DNA of 64,000 nt from Marvania coccoides (Eukaryota > Chlorophyta > Trebouxiophyceae > Chlorellales > Chlorellaceae): positions 124,001 through 188,000 of the forward strand of contig OY978097.1 in assembly GCA_963854735.1 (NCBI GenBank), read 5' to 3'. Below, piece by piece: positions 45,118 to 56,887 of this stretch (the stretch's first letter is position 1; each line of letters opens with the position of its first letter). Both the position numbers and the translations under genes were made by a program. Under the pieces are notes generated by a model, which worked only from the letters and a program-made list of their open reading frames with translations, had not been told where the DNA came from and did no database searches.

Positions 45118-45597
45118 TTTTTTTTCGATTATTAAATCTATAGCACAAAAATAAATAAGCTTCTTGAGGTACAGCGCCGTTGATCGGGCTTCTTGCGTTT
45201 TTATTGAATATTTACCAAGCATAAATCAAGCGTTTCGAGAAAAAGATTTGCTATTGATTTCTGGTGGGTGCTGGCAAATTTGAATATTTATCAAGTCAGA
45301 TACTAGCTTCTACAAGGTCGATGTTGTTGATTTCAAAGGTGCAACAAGAACAGATAAACCTTAGATGGCACCCATGACGCATAATCTGGTCCCTAGCTAT
45401 GTGGGAGAACATTTTCCCTGCCAACCGACGAAATGTTTTACTTCCCGTCTCCATGCAGTTGTTGCAACCTGCTCCATGCGGCGATTTATTTTAGAAACAT
45501 AGTAGAATTTTACACTTTTACAATTTTCTTTTGGCGACTTCAGCATGAAATTTATGCAGGTAAAAAAATCGCAATTAATTTTATTTTGTTGTTCATT
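45118..45597. other. AT-rich intergenic region
   Basis: About 480 bp between two minus-strand genes, with no supportable gene. It should hold the promoter of the desulfhydrase and the 3' UTR of MOG1. Confidence 0.4.
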
Positions 45598-46418
45598 TCA
45601 TTGCCCAGCCGGATCGCCAAACAACCCCCAATCCCGAATCTTCAATGTGGAGACAATCCGACGAAACAGCTCCGGGGCCTCCATGTAGTTGTCTCTGTAC
45701 CCTGCGCCCGCCTGCTGCGCCGCTGTGCTGCTCGGGCTAATAAATATCGGGGTGTTCAAAGTCACTAGCATGTCAGTGTTATACGCTTGCAACCGCACCA
45801 CCAGCAGCTGCACGTGTATTTTGTTCAACGCCTCGGCTCCCTGCCGTGATTTGCCGATAGTCTGTTGGCCGACGGCTAAACCGCAAAAAATACCGTCAGG
45901 CAGACCGGGGACGGCGTCAGCGCGCAGCTGAGTGGCCGAGCTCAGCGCTGCATACGCTGCATCGTTGGCGGTGGCAAGATCTTCGAAGAAAAATGAGCAG
46001 GCCTCCTCGTTGGGGATGCCATGGTGCTCCTGTGAGTAGTAGTGTCGGGAAAATAAAAATAAAAAAATGGAAATCCAATGCTATGCTATGCATAGTCATT
46101 GCAAAACAGCGAGCATACGTTACTATTTATAATTCAAAGCATGTAACGTGCGATATAACGCACCACAATCTCCACAATGAGGGACTGGTCGAGGTTGGCG
46201 TCGGTGAAAACCTGCAAAAGCACAAAGACAGTTGCAGCCAAGTTAATGGGCGGGCTATTGCAGATTCAGAAACATTGGTTTTTTCTCAATTTATTGAGTC
46301 GTGCCTCTTGGTTGTCCGGGACGGTGCGGAAGTCTGAGACATCGACAAAACGAGCAGGAAAATCAAGGCCCACTGCACCGCCGAATAAATCGTGGGTCAC
46401 AATGGTGATGTCTCCCAT
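45598..46418 (-). CDS. MOG1: MOG1 / RANGRF-like Ran-binding nuclear transport factor
   Basis: Three exons (46418-46305, 46211-46164, 46029-45598) encode 197 residues. MOG1 binds Ran GTPase and promotes nucleotide release in nuclear transport. The fold's N-terminal signature is clear: HDLFGGAVGLDFPARFVDVS, then VPDNQEVFTDANLDQSLIVE assembled across intron 1, and EEACSFFFEDLA after intron 2. The first intron begins with GC rather than GT (GAG|GCACGA). It is preferred because only this join restores the invariant DNQEVF in phase and no nearby GT does so. Intron 2 is GT-AG (GTG|GTGCGT). The last exon carries the long beta-strand region and ends DWGLFGDPAGQ. Confidence 0.87.
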
Positions 46419-46626
46419 GATATTTTAAAGAAACAATCACATTTAATAATTATTGCTCGAGGGAGAAAAGGGGGTCGAGGAGACTATTTCCGTTCAAAAA
46501 AAATATGCTTCGCGAATTTTCAAGTAAAAACACATAATCTAATGCATTGGCTTTTGAAAATTTGAAAAACGCGACCCCCGAAAGCACATTTCAACCATTT
46601 TAAAACCTCTCATATATTTTCGAAAA

Positions 46627-47901
46627 ATGAAATCTTCTCACTTTCTGAGCCCTGTCGCTGCTCATCCAAGCCTCCCAAGGGCAGCGCAGCTCATCGCCCG
46701 ATCCCAAACGGAAGGTCCCCAGCTGCTGCTGCCTCCCGACGCCCTGGCTTCTGCCCGCCTCATCTTTGCCACCGCCGCTGCCGGAGGGCACGACATGCCA
46801 GGCCACCCCGAATGCGCAGCACGCGTGGACTCCATTCTCACAGCTCTCAACACTTACGGACTCTCCTCCCACGCTGGCGTTCAAGAAATCGCAGGCTTCG
46901 GCCGAGCTCCTGCCTCTGCGATCACCCCAGTTCACACCTCCCGGTACCTGAAAGCGCTGGAAAGAACGTCCGAGTCTGCGCGCGACGTAGCAAACATCAC
47001 GGTGGACCCTGCGCCTACTTATGTCACTGCCACCACGAACATCGATGCTTTGAGAGCAGCCGGAGCGGCGATGGCTCTAGTTGACCATGTGGTTGCTGCA
47101 ACGGCAGGTGCAGGGGCGAAAGCTCCTACTGCATTTGCTATTTGCAGGCCGCCGGGCCACCACGCGGTGCCTGCGCACGGAATGGGATTTTGTTTGTTGA
47201 ACAACGTGGCGGTGGCGGCAAGGCATGCGCAGGAGGCGCACGGCCTGCAGCGAGTCGCCATCTACGACTTTGACGTGCGTACCATCCATTTTCCTTTTTT
47301 TTTCCCTCTCAAGTTACATGAAAAAACTAATGATTTGACCCCCCTTTGTGTTGAACTGCAGGTTCACCACGGCAATGGCACCTCAGACGTTTTCGAGAAA
47401 GATCCATCAGTGCTCTTCGTCTCCACCCACCAAGCCAATAACTACCCCTTCACCGGTAAAATCGACGAAGTGGGGGTGGACGGCAATCTAGTCAACATTC
47501 CGCTGCCCGGCGACTCGGGACATTCAGCAGCTTTGGCGGCCTTTGAAGAGGTTGTGGGCCCCGCCATCTGTAGGTTCAAGCCAGACATTCTCCTGGTGTC
47601 TGCGGGTTACGATGCTGAATGGAGGGACCCCCTGGGAGGGCTGCAGTTCACCAACAGCACTTTTTTCGAACTGTCAGCAAAATTGAAGGCGCTGGCGGAT
47701 GAAGTGTGCGCCGGCAGGTTGGTGTTTTTGCTTGAGGGTGGGTATAATCTGGAGGCTCTTGGCGAGTCGGTGGCCAGCACGTGGGCGGCGGTGCTCGGTG
47801 AGAAAGGTGTCGGTTCTATAGACCCGGCAATGCTGCAGGAGGAGCCGATTGACAAGGTGAAGGCGGTGTTGCTGGAAACTCGCCGAGTTCACGGGCTGTG
47901 A
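46627..47901 (+). CDS. Class II histone deacetylase
   Basis: Two exons (46627-47274, 47362-47901) encode 395 residues. The enzyme removes acetyl groups from lysine using zinc. The catalytic features are RPPGHHA (charge-relay His pair), GFCLLNNVAVAA, the metal motif DFD|VHHGNGT split by the intron, and the late VSAGYDAEWRDPLGG and EGGYNLEAL. The closest plant type is the HDA14 branch, often organellar; the N-terminal 45 residues (MKSSHFLSPVAAHPSLPRAA) could be a targeting peptide. The 87-nt intron is in frame and has no stop, so retention would insert 29 residues directly into the metal-binding motif. Confidence 0.92.
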   Translation: MKSSHFLSPVAAHPSLPRAAQLIARSQTEGPQLLLPPDALASARLIFATAAAGGHDMPGHPECAARVDSILTALNTYGLSSHAGVQEIAGFGRAPASAITPVHTSRYLKALERTSESARDVANITVDPAPTYVTATTNIDALRAAGAAMALVDHVVAATAGAGAKAPTAFAICRPPGHHAVPAHGMGFCLLNNVAVAARHAQEAHGLQRVAIYDFDVRTIHFPFFFPLKLHEKTNDLTPLCVELQVHHGNGTSDVFEKDPSVLFVSTHQANNYPFTGKIDEVGVDGNLVNIPLPGDSGHSAALAAFEEVVGPAICRFKPDILLVSAGYDAEWRDPLGGLQFTNSTFFELSAKLKALADEVCAGRLVFLLEGGYNLEALGESVASTWAAVLGEKGVGSIDPAMLQEEPIDKVKAVLLETRRVHGL

Positions 47902-48042
47902 AACCAGTGCGTTAGTAATTAGCATTGGCAAGCAGCTTGGTCAAGTAATTTTGCTTGTACACAATGATTTTGAAAACTTGTTCAGATTGTTTTATTATTA
48001 AAGTTTTTGAATTGTATAATTATCATATTGAAAGAAACCAGA

Positions 48043-48852
48043 ATGAAGACCCATTGCCTCGCAGCTGTGAGATATTCGTCGGGTGACAAGATTGCCCAGC
48101 TCCTAGGAATTTTTTGTTTCGCTCCATACATCGTGTTCATTTACATGGCAGCTGCAGCCCACATTACCAGGTAATTTTTGAAATCCCGGCAGCCGGTTTT
48201 GCAGCATCTCAGATCTCCAGTTAACCCTACGGAAACTTTGCTGCAGAGATGTCACAGCCATATTTATTGCGCTAGGAGCTGGGCTGAACGTCGGTAAGTG
48301 GCTGGTTATTTGACATGAAGTTTATGTAGCCTCCGCTCAATATACTACACCCTCCTTGCAGTGTTGAGCATGGTTGCAAAGAAGGTGTTAAAGCAGCCCC
48401 GTCCTGCTGCAGCATGCACACTGCTTAAAAAATGCGGCAAATCGTATGGCATGCCCAGCTCGCACTCCCAAGTGATGGCATTTGCGCTTCTTATCGCCGT
48501 GTTGATGCACCTTCATCGCAGAAGACTGCGCAGGAGGGCAGGCCGAGTTGTTTTGACTCGGCCTGACGAGGTGCTGGAGCTCATCGGCCTCGCGGTTATC
48601 GCATGTGCTGTATGGATTGCTAGAGTTTATTTAGGGTACCACAGCACAGCACAAGTCCTGGCAGGGGCGGCGCTGGGCAGTGGTTTTGCGGGAATTTGGT
48701 TTAGGGTCATGGCCGCACTGCACCAGCGTGCCTCGGGTATGGCTGCGGCGCGGCGGACAGCTTTCCGACTGGGGCTCCTAAGGAATGCATGGGATGAGCC
48801 CTCCTGGCATGGAGAGCATCACCAACTGAAAGAGAACTTTAAGAAAGACTGA
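48043..48852 (+). CDS. Dolichyldiphosphatase / PAP2 lipid phosphatase
   Basis: Three exons (48043-48170, 48247-48293, 48362-48852) encode 221 residues. Dolichyldiphosphatase recycles dolichyl pyrophosphate on the luminal face of the ER for N-glycosylation. The PAP2 phosphatase motifs are in order: KKVLKQPRP (65-73), GMPSSHSQ (88-95) and ARVYLGYHS (about 148-156). The N-terminal SSGDKIAQLLGIFCFAPYIV matches the DOLPP1/CWH8 type. Several hydrophobic spans fit an integral membrane enzyme. The plant plastid phosphatase LPP-gamma is closely related, so substrate and location are not certain. Confidence 0.85.
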
Positions 48853-49049
48853 CATATGTCCCCCATTGATGCTCATAGCATGTTTAAATATATTTAAGAT
48901 ATTTAGTAGATGCCCTTGAGAAGGGTCTAGCATAGTCAGATCCACTCGCAAGAACACTGCGATTTTTTTTAGAATTAATCGCGATTTAGTTGGGGCTGCA
49001 CTTGTTATAAATGAATCTAGCGTTGGTACAATCATACATATAAATTGCA

Positions 49050-50614
49050 ATGCCCATAATGAAAAGTCCAGGGCGGCTGCGAGTGAGCTCGTCCTCGGTG
49101 GACGATCTTGAAGCGCCATCTTTCTCAGGCCTGGAGAGCCCATCGAAGAGCGGCATGAAGCCTGGTGAGCTTTCATGCGAATGCTTGGGGGGGGGGGGTC
49201 CGCAGAACATCCCTCCCTCTAGCATATTTGTTTCTGAATCATCCCTGCCGCCGCCAACTTTCAGCTTCTCTCCCAAGAAGAGCCCCTTCATCCATCAACA
49301 ACAGCACGGTCATTCATATCCACTTCCTATTTGCAGCCGCTCCGAAAATCTGGGTGTGCCAGGTGGCGCTGGCATTGACGCAGGCCTCATTTGTCATCGG
49401 CAGCGTGTGAGTTCACGTCATTTATTGTCTCCCGCCCTTCTTTTAGAAAAAAAAATAAAAAATATTAACGCATTTGCAACAAAATCAGCTTATGCGTTAC
49501 TCCTTCTCCTATATTTTGAACATGTCTGCAGCTACCTGAAGGACAAAATGGGCCACATTGGAAAGGGCGAAGTTTTTCACCCCATTGTCTTCGTTTTCAG
49601 CCGCGAAGCCACCGCAGGGCCGCTACTGTACGCCATTGCATGGCTGTCCACAGGCGTTGCGCTCCCCGAGTGGCAGGACGCCTGGCGGGTGGCAGGCCTG
49701 GGGCTGTGCTTGTTTCTATCACAGCTGTTCTACATCATCGGGATTGAGCTCTCAGGGGTGGTGATCGCCACTTGCATGCAGCCAGCCATTCCTGTGTTCA
49801 CCGTCATGCTGGGAGTGCTCCTGAAAATGGAGTCTGCAAACCTGCAGAAGCTGGCTGGCGTTATTTTTGCGGTGATGGGTGCTGTGTGCATGGTGCTAGG
49901 GGGGCAGTCCCACTCGCATGTGGGGTCTACAGGGGCGGATGATGGACACACGATGGGCGGGAACGCGTGTTTGTTGATCAATACCATGGCCATGGCCACG
50001 TATTACGTGTTGGGGAAGAAACTGCTGTCAAAGTACAGCCCAGCGCAGGCAAGTCTTCTTTCTCCTTTCTTTCTCGTCGTTTGAATTGATTTTTTCGTCC
50101 CCTTTTCGTGCCAAAATACACGGTAATGTACTAGTTTTGGACGGCATTTATTTCTAATTTGTTTGTTTTCTCATCTCCCTCTTTTCAGGTCTCCGCCTGG
50201 GCCTACCTCGTAGCTGCCACCCTGATGGGCACCGCCGCCACCTTCTTCACCACGAGATCAGACTGGAACTTCCCGCACGCGCTGCTCCTACCGCTGGCGT
50301 ACTGGGTGCTTGTGTGCTCCGTCGCAGGCTACTACGCCGTTGCTTGGGCCATGAGCCAGCTGCCAGCGTCGCAGGTAGCTTCCTTCCAGTGCCTGCAGCC
50401 GTTCTTAGGTAGCTTGCTGGCGTGGTTGGTGCTGAATGAGGAGCTGTCGTGGTGGGACACTGGCGCTGTGGGTGTCATTCTGGGGCTGCTGCTGGTGTCG
50501 ACGGACAGGAGAGACACCCAAGCGCAGATGGAGTTGATGCTGAAGATGATCAAGACCAGGAGCAGAGCGGCGCTGTCTGCCATGGCGCTGGCGCCTGTGA
50601 AAGAGGAAGAGTGA
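49050..50614 (+). CDS. EamA-family (DMT/WAT1-like) membrane transporter
   Basis: Four exons (49050-49164, 49337-49406, 49532-50048, 50189-50614) encode 375 residues. DMT/EamA transporters export metabolites; WAT1-like plant members move auxin or amino acids. After a Ser-rich N-terminus of about 40 residues come about ten hydrophobic spans in two repeats (for example QLFYIIGIELSGVVIATCMQ, then AIPVFTVMLG; second repeat ASFQCLQPFLGSLLAWLVLN followed by EELSWW). The third intron starts with GC (GCGCAG|GCAAGT) and ends TTTTCAG, joining PAQ|VSAWAY in phase, a probable GC-AG intron with otherwise perfect donor consensus. A short G-run (49189-49198) lies in intron 1. Substrate unknown. Confidence 0.85.
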
Positions 50615-50807
50615 TGGGCTGCGAGCAAGAACAACTGGTCAAAAACTCAATTCATGCTTTAAATTAATTAATACGTAACTGGTACACGCTTGTTTGAAAT
50701 AACGCAGTAAATTGTTTGTATATAACTTTAGGGTACGATTTTTATCAATACATATATGACGAAGATTCATTCACAGCATTTTTTTAAGCATTACTTAATT
50801 GGCAGTT

Positions 50808-52311
50808 TCAGAGTGCGTCGTCCATAATGTCAGCCCTCAGCCGTTCCATGAGGCGGCACATGTAGTGCACATTGTGGCGGGACAGCAAAGTGGCGGCCAC
50901 AGGCTCCCTGGCTTTCACCAGGTGATGCAAGTAGCTCATTGAGTAGGTGCGGCAGGTGTGGCACAAACAGTCCTCTACTGGGGGCCGGTGCGCAGTCTTG
51001 TGGGCACCAGCAGCCTGCATTAACATCATAAAATATAATATATACTTATTAGAGACAGTCTTTAAACAGTTTGTACATCTTTTGAAGCACTTTTTCGCTC
51101 TCATAAAGCCACTTGCCACTCGCAGGGTGCCGCTGTCAGTCAGCATGCCGCCGTGGCGCCCCACCCTCGTGGCGTGGCAGCTATCAAATGTGTCCACCCC
51201 CAGGGCCACCAAATCAGGGATGCTCAGGGGGTCAGCTATGCCCAGAACGTGGCTGGGGCGGCCTCGGGGGAGCCACCGCATCGATCTTTTTATGACGGAT
51301 TGCATTTCTGCACGATCAGCGCCCAGCGCGCCACCAATGGCTACCCCATCGAAAGGCAGTGACGCCACGTACTGGGCGCTGTTTTTGCGAAGGGTTGGTG
51401 AGGACCCGCCGTGCACTATGCCGTACATCGCCTGCTGCAGTGGACGCTCCATGTGGGCCATTAAACTGCATCCATGCAAAAGAGGGAAGGGGGCACTGTA
51501 TTGGCGCATTGTATTGAAGCATTGGTCGTTTGAGAATTTTTCTTCCCCGAAAAAATAAGGAAAAATAACATAACAGCGCCCAGTAGTACATGGCGTCGCT
51601 GCCTTACGATTGAGTAGCTATTGGCGACTGAGGGCTCCAGCTGCGGACTCAGAAGGGTCCCCAGCTAATTTTCTTTCTTTCTTTCTGTTCTTACCTTCTT
51701 GCTTCCCACCTGTGGCTTCTGGCCACGCTGGCGGCCAACGCCTGGTCGGAGATGTGATACGGCGGAAGCTCATCCAGAGGGAGGATAATGTCGCCGCCCA
51801 GCGCCTTTTGCGCGTCCACAGAGCTCTCAGGCGACAGCAGCATCGCCGTGCCATCGCGATAGCTTCGAAACTTCACCCCCGCCTCTGAAATTTTCAGCAC
51901 CAAGTTGCCTTGACGTGCGTTCAGCCCCGCCCCCGTCGCGCTGCGCTTCAGGGAGTTCATTTCCTGGTGAATGGTGCCGTACGCCAGAGAAAATACCTGA
52001 AAGCCGCCACTGTCGGTGATTAGTGGCCGGTCCCTTCGCCTTCCCATGAAGGCGTGCAGGCCGCCTGCAGATTCGACGACGTCTGAACCTGGGTGCAGCA
52101 TGAGGTGGTACGTATTGCAGAACATAAGCTGCACTCCGTCATCGTCGGTGTCAGCCACGTCTAGTGCCTTCAAAGCTGCGTTGGTTGCGACCGGCACAAA
52201 GCCAGGGGTGTCTATGACACCGTGTGGGGTCTCAATGCGCCCCACCCGAGCGCCGGACAGCTTGGATTGGTGCACCACAGTAAATTTGAAGGCGTCTTGA
52301 CCGCTATACAC
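50808..52311 (-). CDS. TGT: tRNA-guanine (queuine) transglycosylase, 5' end unresolved
   Basis: Three exons are clear: 52311-51695, 51465-51120 and 51014-50808. TGT replaces guanine-34 of GUN-anticodon tRNAs with queuine (or preQ1). The core motifs are TPGFVPVATNAALK, CNTYHLMLHPG, the catalytic DSGGFQVFSL, SHRWEARSLMAH, GIVHGG, FDGVAIGGALG, the nucleophile region FDSCHATRVGRHGG, and the zinc site CLCHTC with a downstream His. The first visible exon starts in phase 0 after an acceptor (CCTCAG|GTGTAT), so an upstream exon with the Met is missing. Sequence at about 52400-52520 contains a possible exon end (CCACGAG|GTTGG), but no ATG in the right frame was found. Intron 2 (51015-51119, 105 nt) is also stop-free. 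Confidence 0.86.
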
Positions 52312-53095
52312 CTGAGGCCATTAATGCAATCACTTGAAGGCGTTGGAGACGGATATGCGGGGCGAATCATTGCAAGCTTAATATTTAACTCGTTGAAAGG
52401 TGTGGGCAACGGCGACCAACCTCGTGGAAAGCAGACGGCGGAGGCAGGGGCGGTGGCAGAGATGTTCTGCTTGCGAAGCCGCGCACGTCGAAGCCAAATG
52501 TTATTATGGACTCGCTGCATACTTAATATTGATTTTTATGAGATGGAAGGCGTGTTGCAAGCTTAATATTTTTAATTCGGCAAATTTCAAAATCAAATTA
52601 AAATTGTCTTCTCACCAAAGCCTGTTTGCAAGCGCACGATGCTTCATTCCCTGATCGCGCGCTGAAAATTGGTCCTACATATATTTTTATATGGAAACAA
52701 GCAAACAAACGACATTTTCAATTTGCTGTGAAGCCAGCCAACTTCACAGCCCAAAACTGAGTAGCCCAGGAGAGGCCAATGAACCCCCTTTGAGGCTTTC
52801 TGAATGCCAAGTCTATAGCTCTAGGCCACATCGTTTTTGGTTGAAATATATATTTTAAGAGGCCCATGCTGAATGAGAGACGGTGCGGCCCACCGCTGCT
52901 CCCCGTGTCGATGCGTTTCTATCAAAAGACAGCTGCAGCATCGTGAGTAGAGGCATGGATGCCGTATTTGCCCGCACATCAAAACTGTCCACTCTGCATT
53001 GTTTTAGTGTTTTAGTGTGCTTTTCGAACAATCCAATAGCCAAAAATGATCAACATAAATCAATACAATAAAATAAAATAAATCCCGGTTTTAAT
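52312..53095. other. Intergenic region, may hold the TGT first exon
   Basis: About 780 bp. The stretch nearest TGT (52330-52520) is moderately GC-rich and probably includes its 5' exon. Further on the DNA is AT-rich and I see no gene. Confidence 0.4.
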
Positions 53096-54108
53096 TCAAT
53101 CGTGGTGATGGAGGTGCATGACCCCTGGTAGCGGTCTTCTTGAATAAAACATGTCGAGCAACGCAATGCACAGCAGGCAAAACACCACAGGCGTCAACAG
53201 CATGCCGGCAAACAACGAAACGTCGCTGTACTTCTTCTTGTCCCTCAAGTCAAAGTACGCCGCTTTCACCCGCCCCGGAATCTGCAAATGAAAAAGAAAC
53301 ATAAAATTAGTACCATTATTTTATTTTTTATTTTTTTATTTTTTTATTTTATTTTAACCTCAAAAGAAAGTCTGAAAGGTAATGTGCGTGCGCGGAATAA
53401 TGTACGCTGAACTTACTTTATAAAACTCCCCAAAGGCCCGCCCACAGGTGGAGGTAGGCGAGGAGCAGCCGGTACGTGGCTCCACCGCCCTCCACGTTGT
53501 CCTACCAAACGCCACCAAATCTTTGAGGGTGCGGGGCCCCATGTATTCACGCGTTTCCCTGCCCTGAACGAGGTAGATCGAAGGGAAGTGGCGCACGTCG
53601 AAGCGTTGCAACAGGCCCCGCTGCTTGGTGCCATCGACCTGAATATAGAACAACAAATAGAATTGCTTTAGAATTATAATTGCAAACACTCTGACTCGTT
53701 CGATAGATAAATATGATGCAAGATTAAAATCAATTTTATCCACCAGTCCCCTCTCTCACCTTTCCCACTAGAATGCCGTCAGCTGCGAGCTCTAGCGCCA
53801 CCCGTCTCAAAACCGGCTCCAACTCTCTGCAAGCTGGGCACCTGCACGCAGAATTGCAGAAAGTGCAAGATTAGCCTAGATACACAGGATTTTGCAGCAC
53901 TGTGCTCGTATGAAGTGACTCACCATGGGGCATAGACGTCAATGAGCCATGGCGGTGAGTTTGTGCTGTTCACATACTGGTCGAAAGTCGTGTCCGTGAG
54001 GTCATACACCTCCCCAAACGCGGGTGCTGCTGATGCCGCATATCCAAGGTGTGCGTGCAGCAGGCAGAGGAAGAGCCGTCGCCAAAATAAGCTTGGTGCC
54101 GAGATCAT
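53096..54108 (-). CDS. TMX-type transmembrane thioredoxin-related protein
   Basis: Four exons (54108-53924, 53841-53760, 53638-53417, 53281-53096) encode 224 residues. TMX proteins are ER thiol-disulfide oxidoreductases. A signal peptide (core LFLCLLHAHLGYAASA) leads into a thioredoxin fold with the active site WCPAC (62-66), built across intron 1; CPAC is also the human TMX1 active site. The thioredoxin cis-Pro strand is RHFPSIYLVQGRE, and MGPRTLKDLVAF follows. A single membrane helix (LLTPVVFCLLCIALLDMF) sits near the C-terminus with a short cytosolic tail ending HLHHHD. Substrates unknown. Confidence 0.88.
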
Positions 54109-54439
54109 ATTTGGCCGAAGCAATTCTCCCTTCTGGATTGAGATGTGTTTTTCCTTGAGTTGCAATTCAGCACGCTCGTGTCAATAAATCAGTGATGGAT
54201 GCTGTTTCCAGCTAGCGTTGTCTGCACAATTCAATGTTGCAAAGGGTGTCTTGTGTTTACAAAATCAATGAAGTATTAACTGAAGAAATACATGAATTGG
54301 CATACGCATAACGTGCATACAAAACTTAAAATTAAACAAAGATGTGTAATATTACACAGAGGGCACAGCTCATTTGAGAAAGCGTCGCTTGGGAAGCTGA
54401 GGAGAACCTGCATCGCTGCTGCCGAGAGGTGCATTATTT
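54109..54439. other. AT-rich intergenic region
   Basis: About 330 bp between two minus-strand genes; it includes the TMX promoter and the 3' UTR of the USP. Nothing coding seen. Confidence 0.4.
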
Positions 54440-56887
54440 TCAAGCGCCGGGCTCCATGAACGAGAAGAACAGGATGTAGCAGTCTGTTTCCCTCTTCACC
54501 ACGGCATCACCGTTGATGGACACCACCCTGGCGTCGTCGTAGCGATGCCACTCGGCAGTCTTGGGGTCGCGGGCGTCGGCGGTGAAGTGCCCGCTCTGCG
54601 CGCTGTACCCGTGGTGGCTGATCACCGCGGTGAGCCGGTAGTTGGCCTGCAAGTAATCAGTTGAGGCAGAGATGAATGGCGTGCGCGCAAGGGAGTACGC
54701 ACTTCTAGCAATTTAAATGCAGCAGGCAGAGTTGTATATACGGAAGGAAAAAAAGACGGCGATATATAATCATACCGCTGACATGTAGCGGGAGGGTGTG
54801 CCTCTCGCCGCTGATTGCAGCTGCTTTTCTGACCCGCCGCGTTGTCCGCCGCAGCACCCCTCCTCACCCTCCTCTTCCTCCTCTTCCCTATAGTCAGAGT
54901 CCTCCACTATGGTAGGCAGGAGCGGCTGGGGAACACCAGCAGGCCTATCAGCAGCAGGCTGCTTCACAGGACTGCTGCCGGCCAAGTCGATCACTGCATC
55001 TGCCTCCTCCACTGCTTTCTGCTCCTCCAGGCTGCGCCTGATGGCCGCCGCCAGCTGCTCCTCCTCCTCTGACGCCCGCTGGGCGCGCTCCTCCCGCTTC
55101 TTCGCTTCCTCCGCGTCCCGCTTGCTGGCCTCTATTGCAGCCTCAAGGTCGCAGTCTTTGTTGGCAGCTGCCACCGTCCTGGGGATGATGTCAGCCATCG
55201 CACCCGCAAACGTGCCACTCCTCTGTGCGCCCGCAGGGTTATCCCAGTAGTCCGTGACCGCAGCACCACTGACCTGCTTTTTGGGCCCGCCTTTTCTGGT
55301 GAACGGAACAATGCCGCTGCCGCCGCTGTAGAAATCGGTGGGCCGCACCGCAGGCGCAGCAGCGGCGGCCGCCCTGGCGCCCGCGGTGGTGGGGGATTTC
55401 TCAGGAGGGAGGGGCACCACTGCTGTCACTGCTGCCGCCCAACTCGAGGGCAACAAGTGCTGCTGCTGCTGCTGCTGCTCCTGCTCCTGCTCTGGCTCCT
55501 GGGAGAGGTTGAACTCCATGTTCTCCTTCTCAGGGGCTGGCGGCTGCACCGCGGGCAGCGGCGGGGTGGGCTGCTCCACGCAAAACTGGCGCAGCCTCAG
55601 CGTCTGCGCTATTGACACCGCTGTGCGCAGCTTGGTGCAGCCCACGCCGCCCCCAGCCAGCGCCTCCACTTGAAACCGCTTTAGGTGCAGTGCCAGGATC
55701 TGCGGAAGCCGTTTGATGCGGTGGCGCACCGTGTGATCAATGTTCCCCGCCCCACACCCCTCGCACCCCTTTTCCACAGTTTCCTCCTCAAAGTAGGTCC
55801 CCAGCATCGACTCCATACCAGGGGGGACAACAGTTCTTCCACTGGAGCTCGGCAGGTCCAGGCTGAGGTGCGTAGACTGCTCTGTCACCAGCGAGCACTT
55901 GCCGCACCCGCTGCAGGTTATCTCGTGCTCTAGGGCGAACCCAAACACCCGCGTGGCGGGGTCTGCAGTCTCACTGACGCGCAGGGTGCGGCGCCCCAGC
56001 TTTTCGGCCTCCGCGGTGACGATCTCGCTCTGCGCGGTCTCCAGAAGGGCGCAAAAGAACTCGTGGGCGTCCTGCTGGAGGTACCCCTGAAACGCCCCCA
56101 TGCTGCGCCCCACAGCCAGCTTGACCTGCTCCGGGGAGAACGCGCCATGGCCACGTGCCGCAGAGGCGTCGCGCTCCGCCAAGCAAGCGCGCAGGGCGGC
56201 CACCACACCGTCTGGGCGCAGCGCAGCGCCGGCAGCGTCGGCGGCGGTGCGCACAGCCCCTGGGAATGTGGGGAGGCAGAAGAGGGACTGCAAAACGGCG
56301 TTGAGGTAGCATGTGTTGCCCAGATTGAAGAGCCCTGCGGGCGCAGAGCCGTTTCTGAGGCTGCGCCCCCACGGCAGTGAGGACGACGAGCGCCCGGCCG
56401 TTCGATTTTGAAAGATGAAGGAAGACATCCGAGTTTGGGGGTTGTAGGGTGGCCGGAAGTTGAGATTTCCGGCGGGTCGGCTGCTGCGAGGCAGAGCGGA
56501 GCTGGGCACCACGGTCTGAGGGGTGTGAGCTACCCTGCCAGCCGCGGCAGCAGCGCTGGCCGGGGTGGTTGCGTGGCGAGGTTTCTGCGCCAAGGACGGC
56601 ATTTCGAAGCCATCCAGATCGGTGAAATTGTCGGGGATATCCGCCCGAGGCCGCTTCCGCGTTGTATTCGCGTCTGCCTGAGGAGTTTGGTAGTTTGATG
56701 GGCGTTTGGGAGCCTGCTTGGCAGCAGTATCCTGAGCCTTTGATAGAGCGACCAAAGACTGGGCCCTTTCTGCAGAAAGAAAATGCGAGAAACCGTGTGA
56801 GAGTATTTTTTTTTCAAAAGGAGCGAAATCAAATTTAAATTTTTGTTCGCTCTTACTCGAACCCGAGCCGGGCCTTCCTCCAGCCAT
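54440..56887 (-). CDS. Ubiquitin-specific protease with internal UIMs (USP37-like)
   Basis: Three exons (56887-56857, 56769-54776, 54646-54440) encode 743 residues. The USP family cleaves ubiquitin from proteins. After a Pro/Ser/Ala-rich N-terminus (about 1-150) the Cys box GLFNLGNTCYLNAVLQSL has the catalytic Cys near 164, followed by QQDAHEFF, the zinc Cys pairs (CSGCGKC and CEGCGAGN) and LPQILALHLKRFQV. A long insert (about 450-675) includes poly-Gln and two ubiquitin-interacting-like helices (LEAAIEASKRDAEE and QLAAAIRRSLEEQ). The catalytic His box SHHGYSAQSGHFTADARD and YILFF are in the last exon. UIMs between the two catalytic boxes is the USP37/26/29 layout. Confidence 0.9.
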
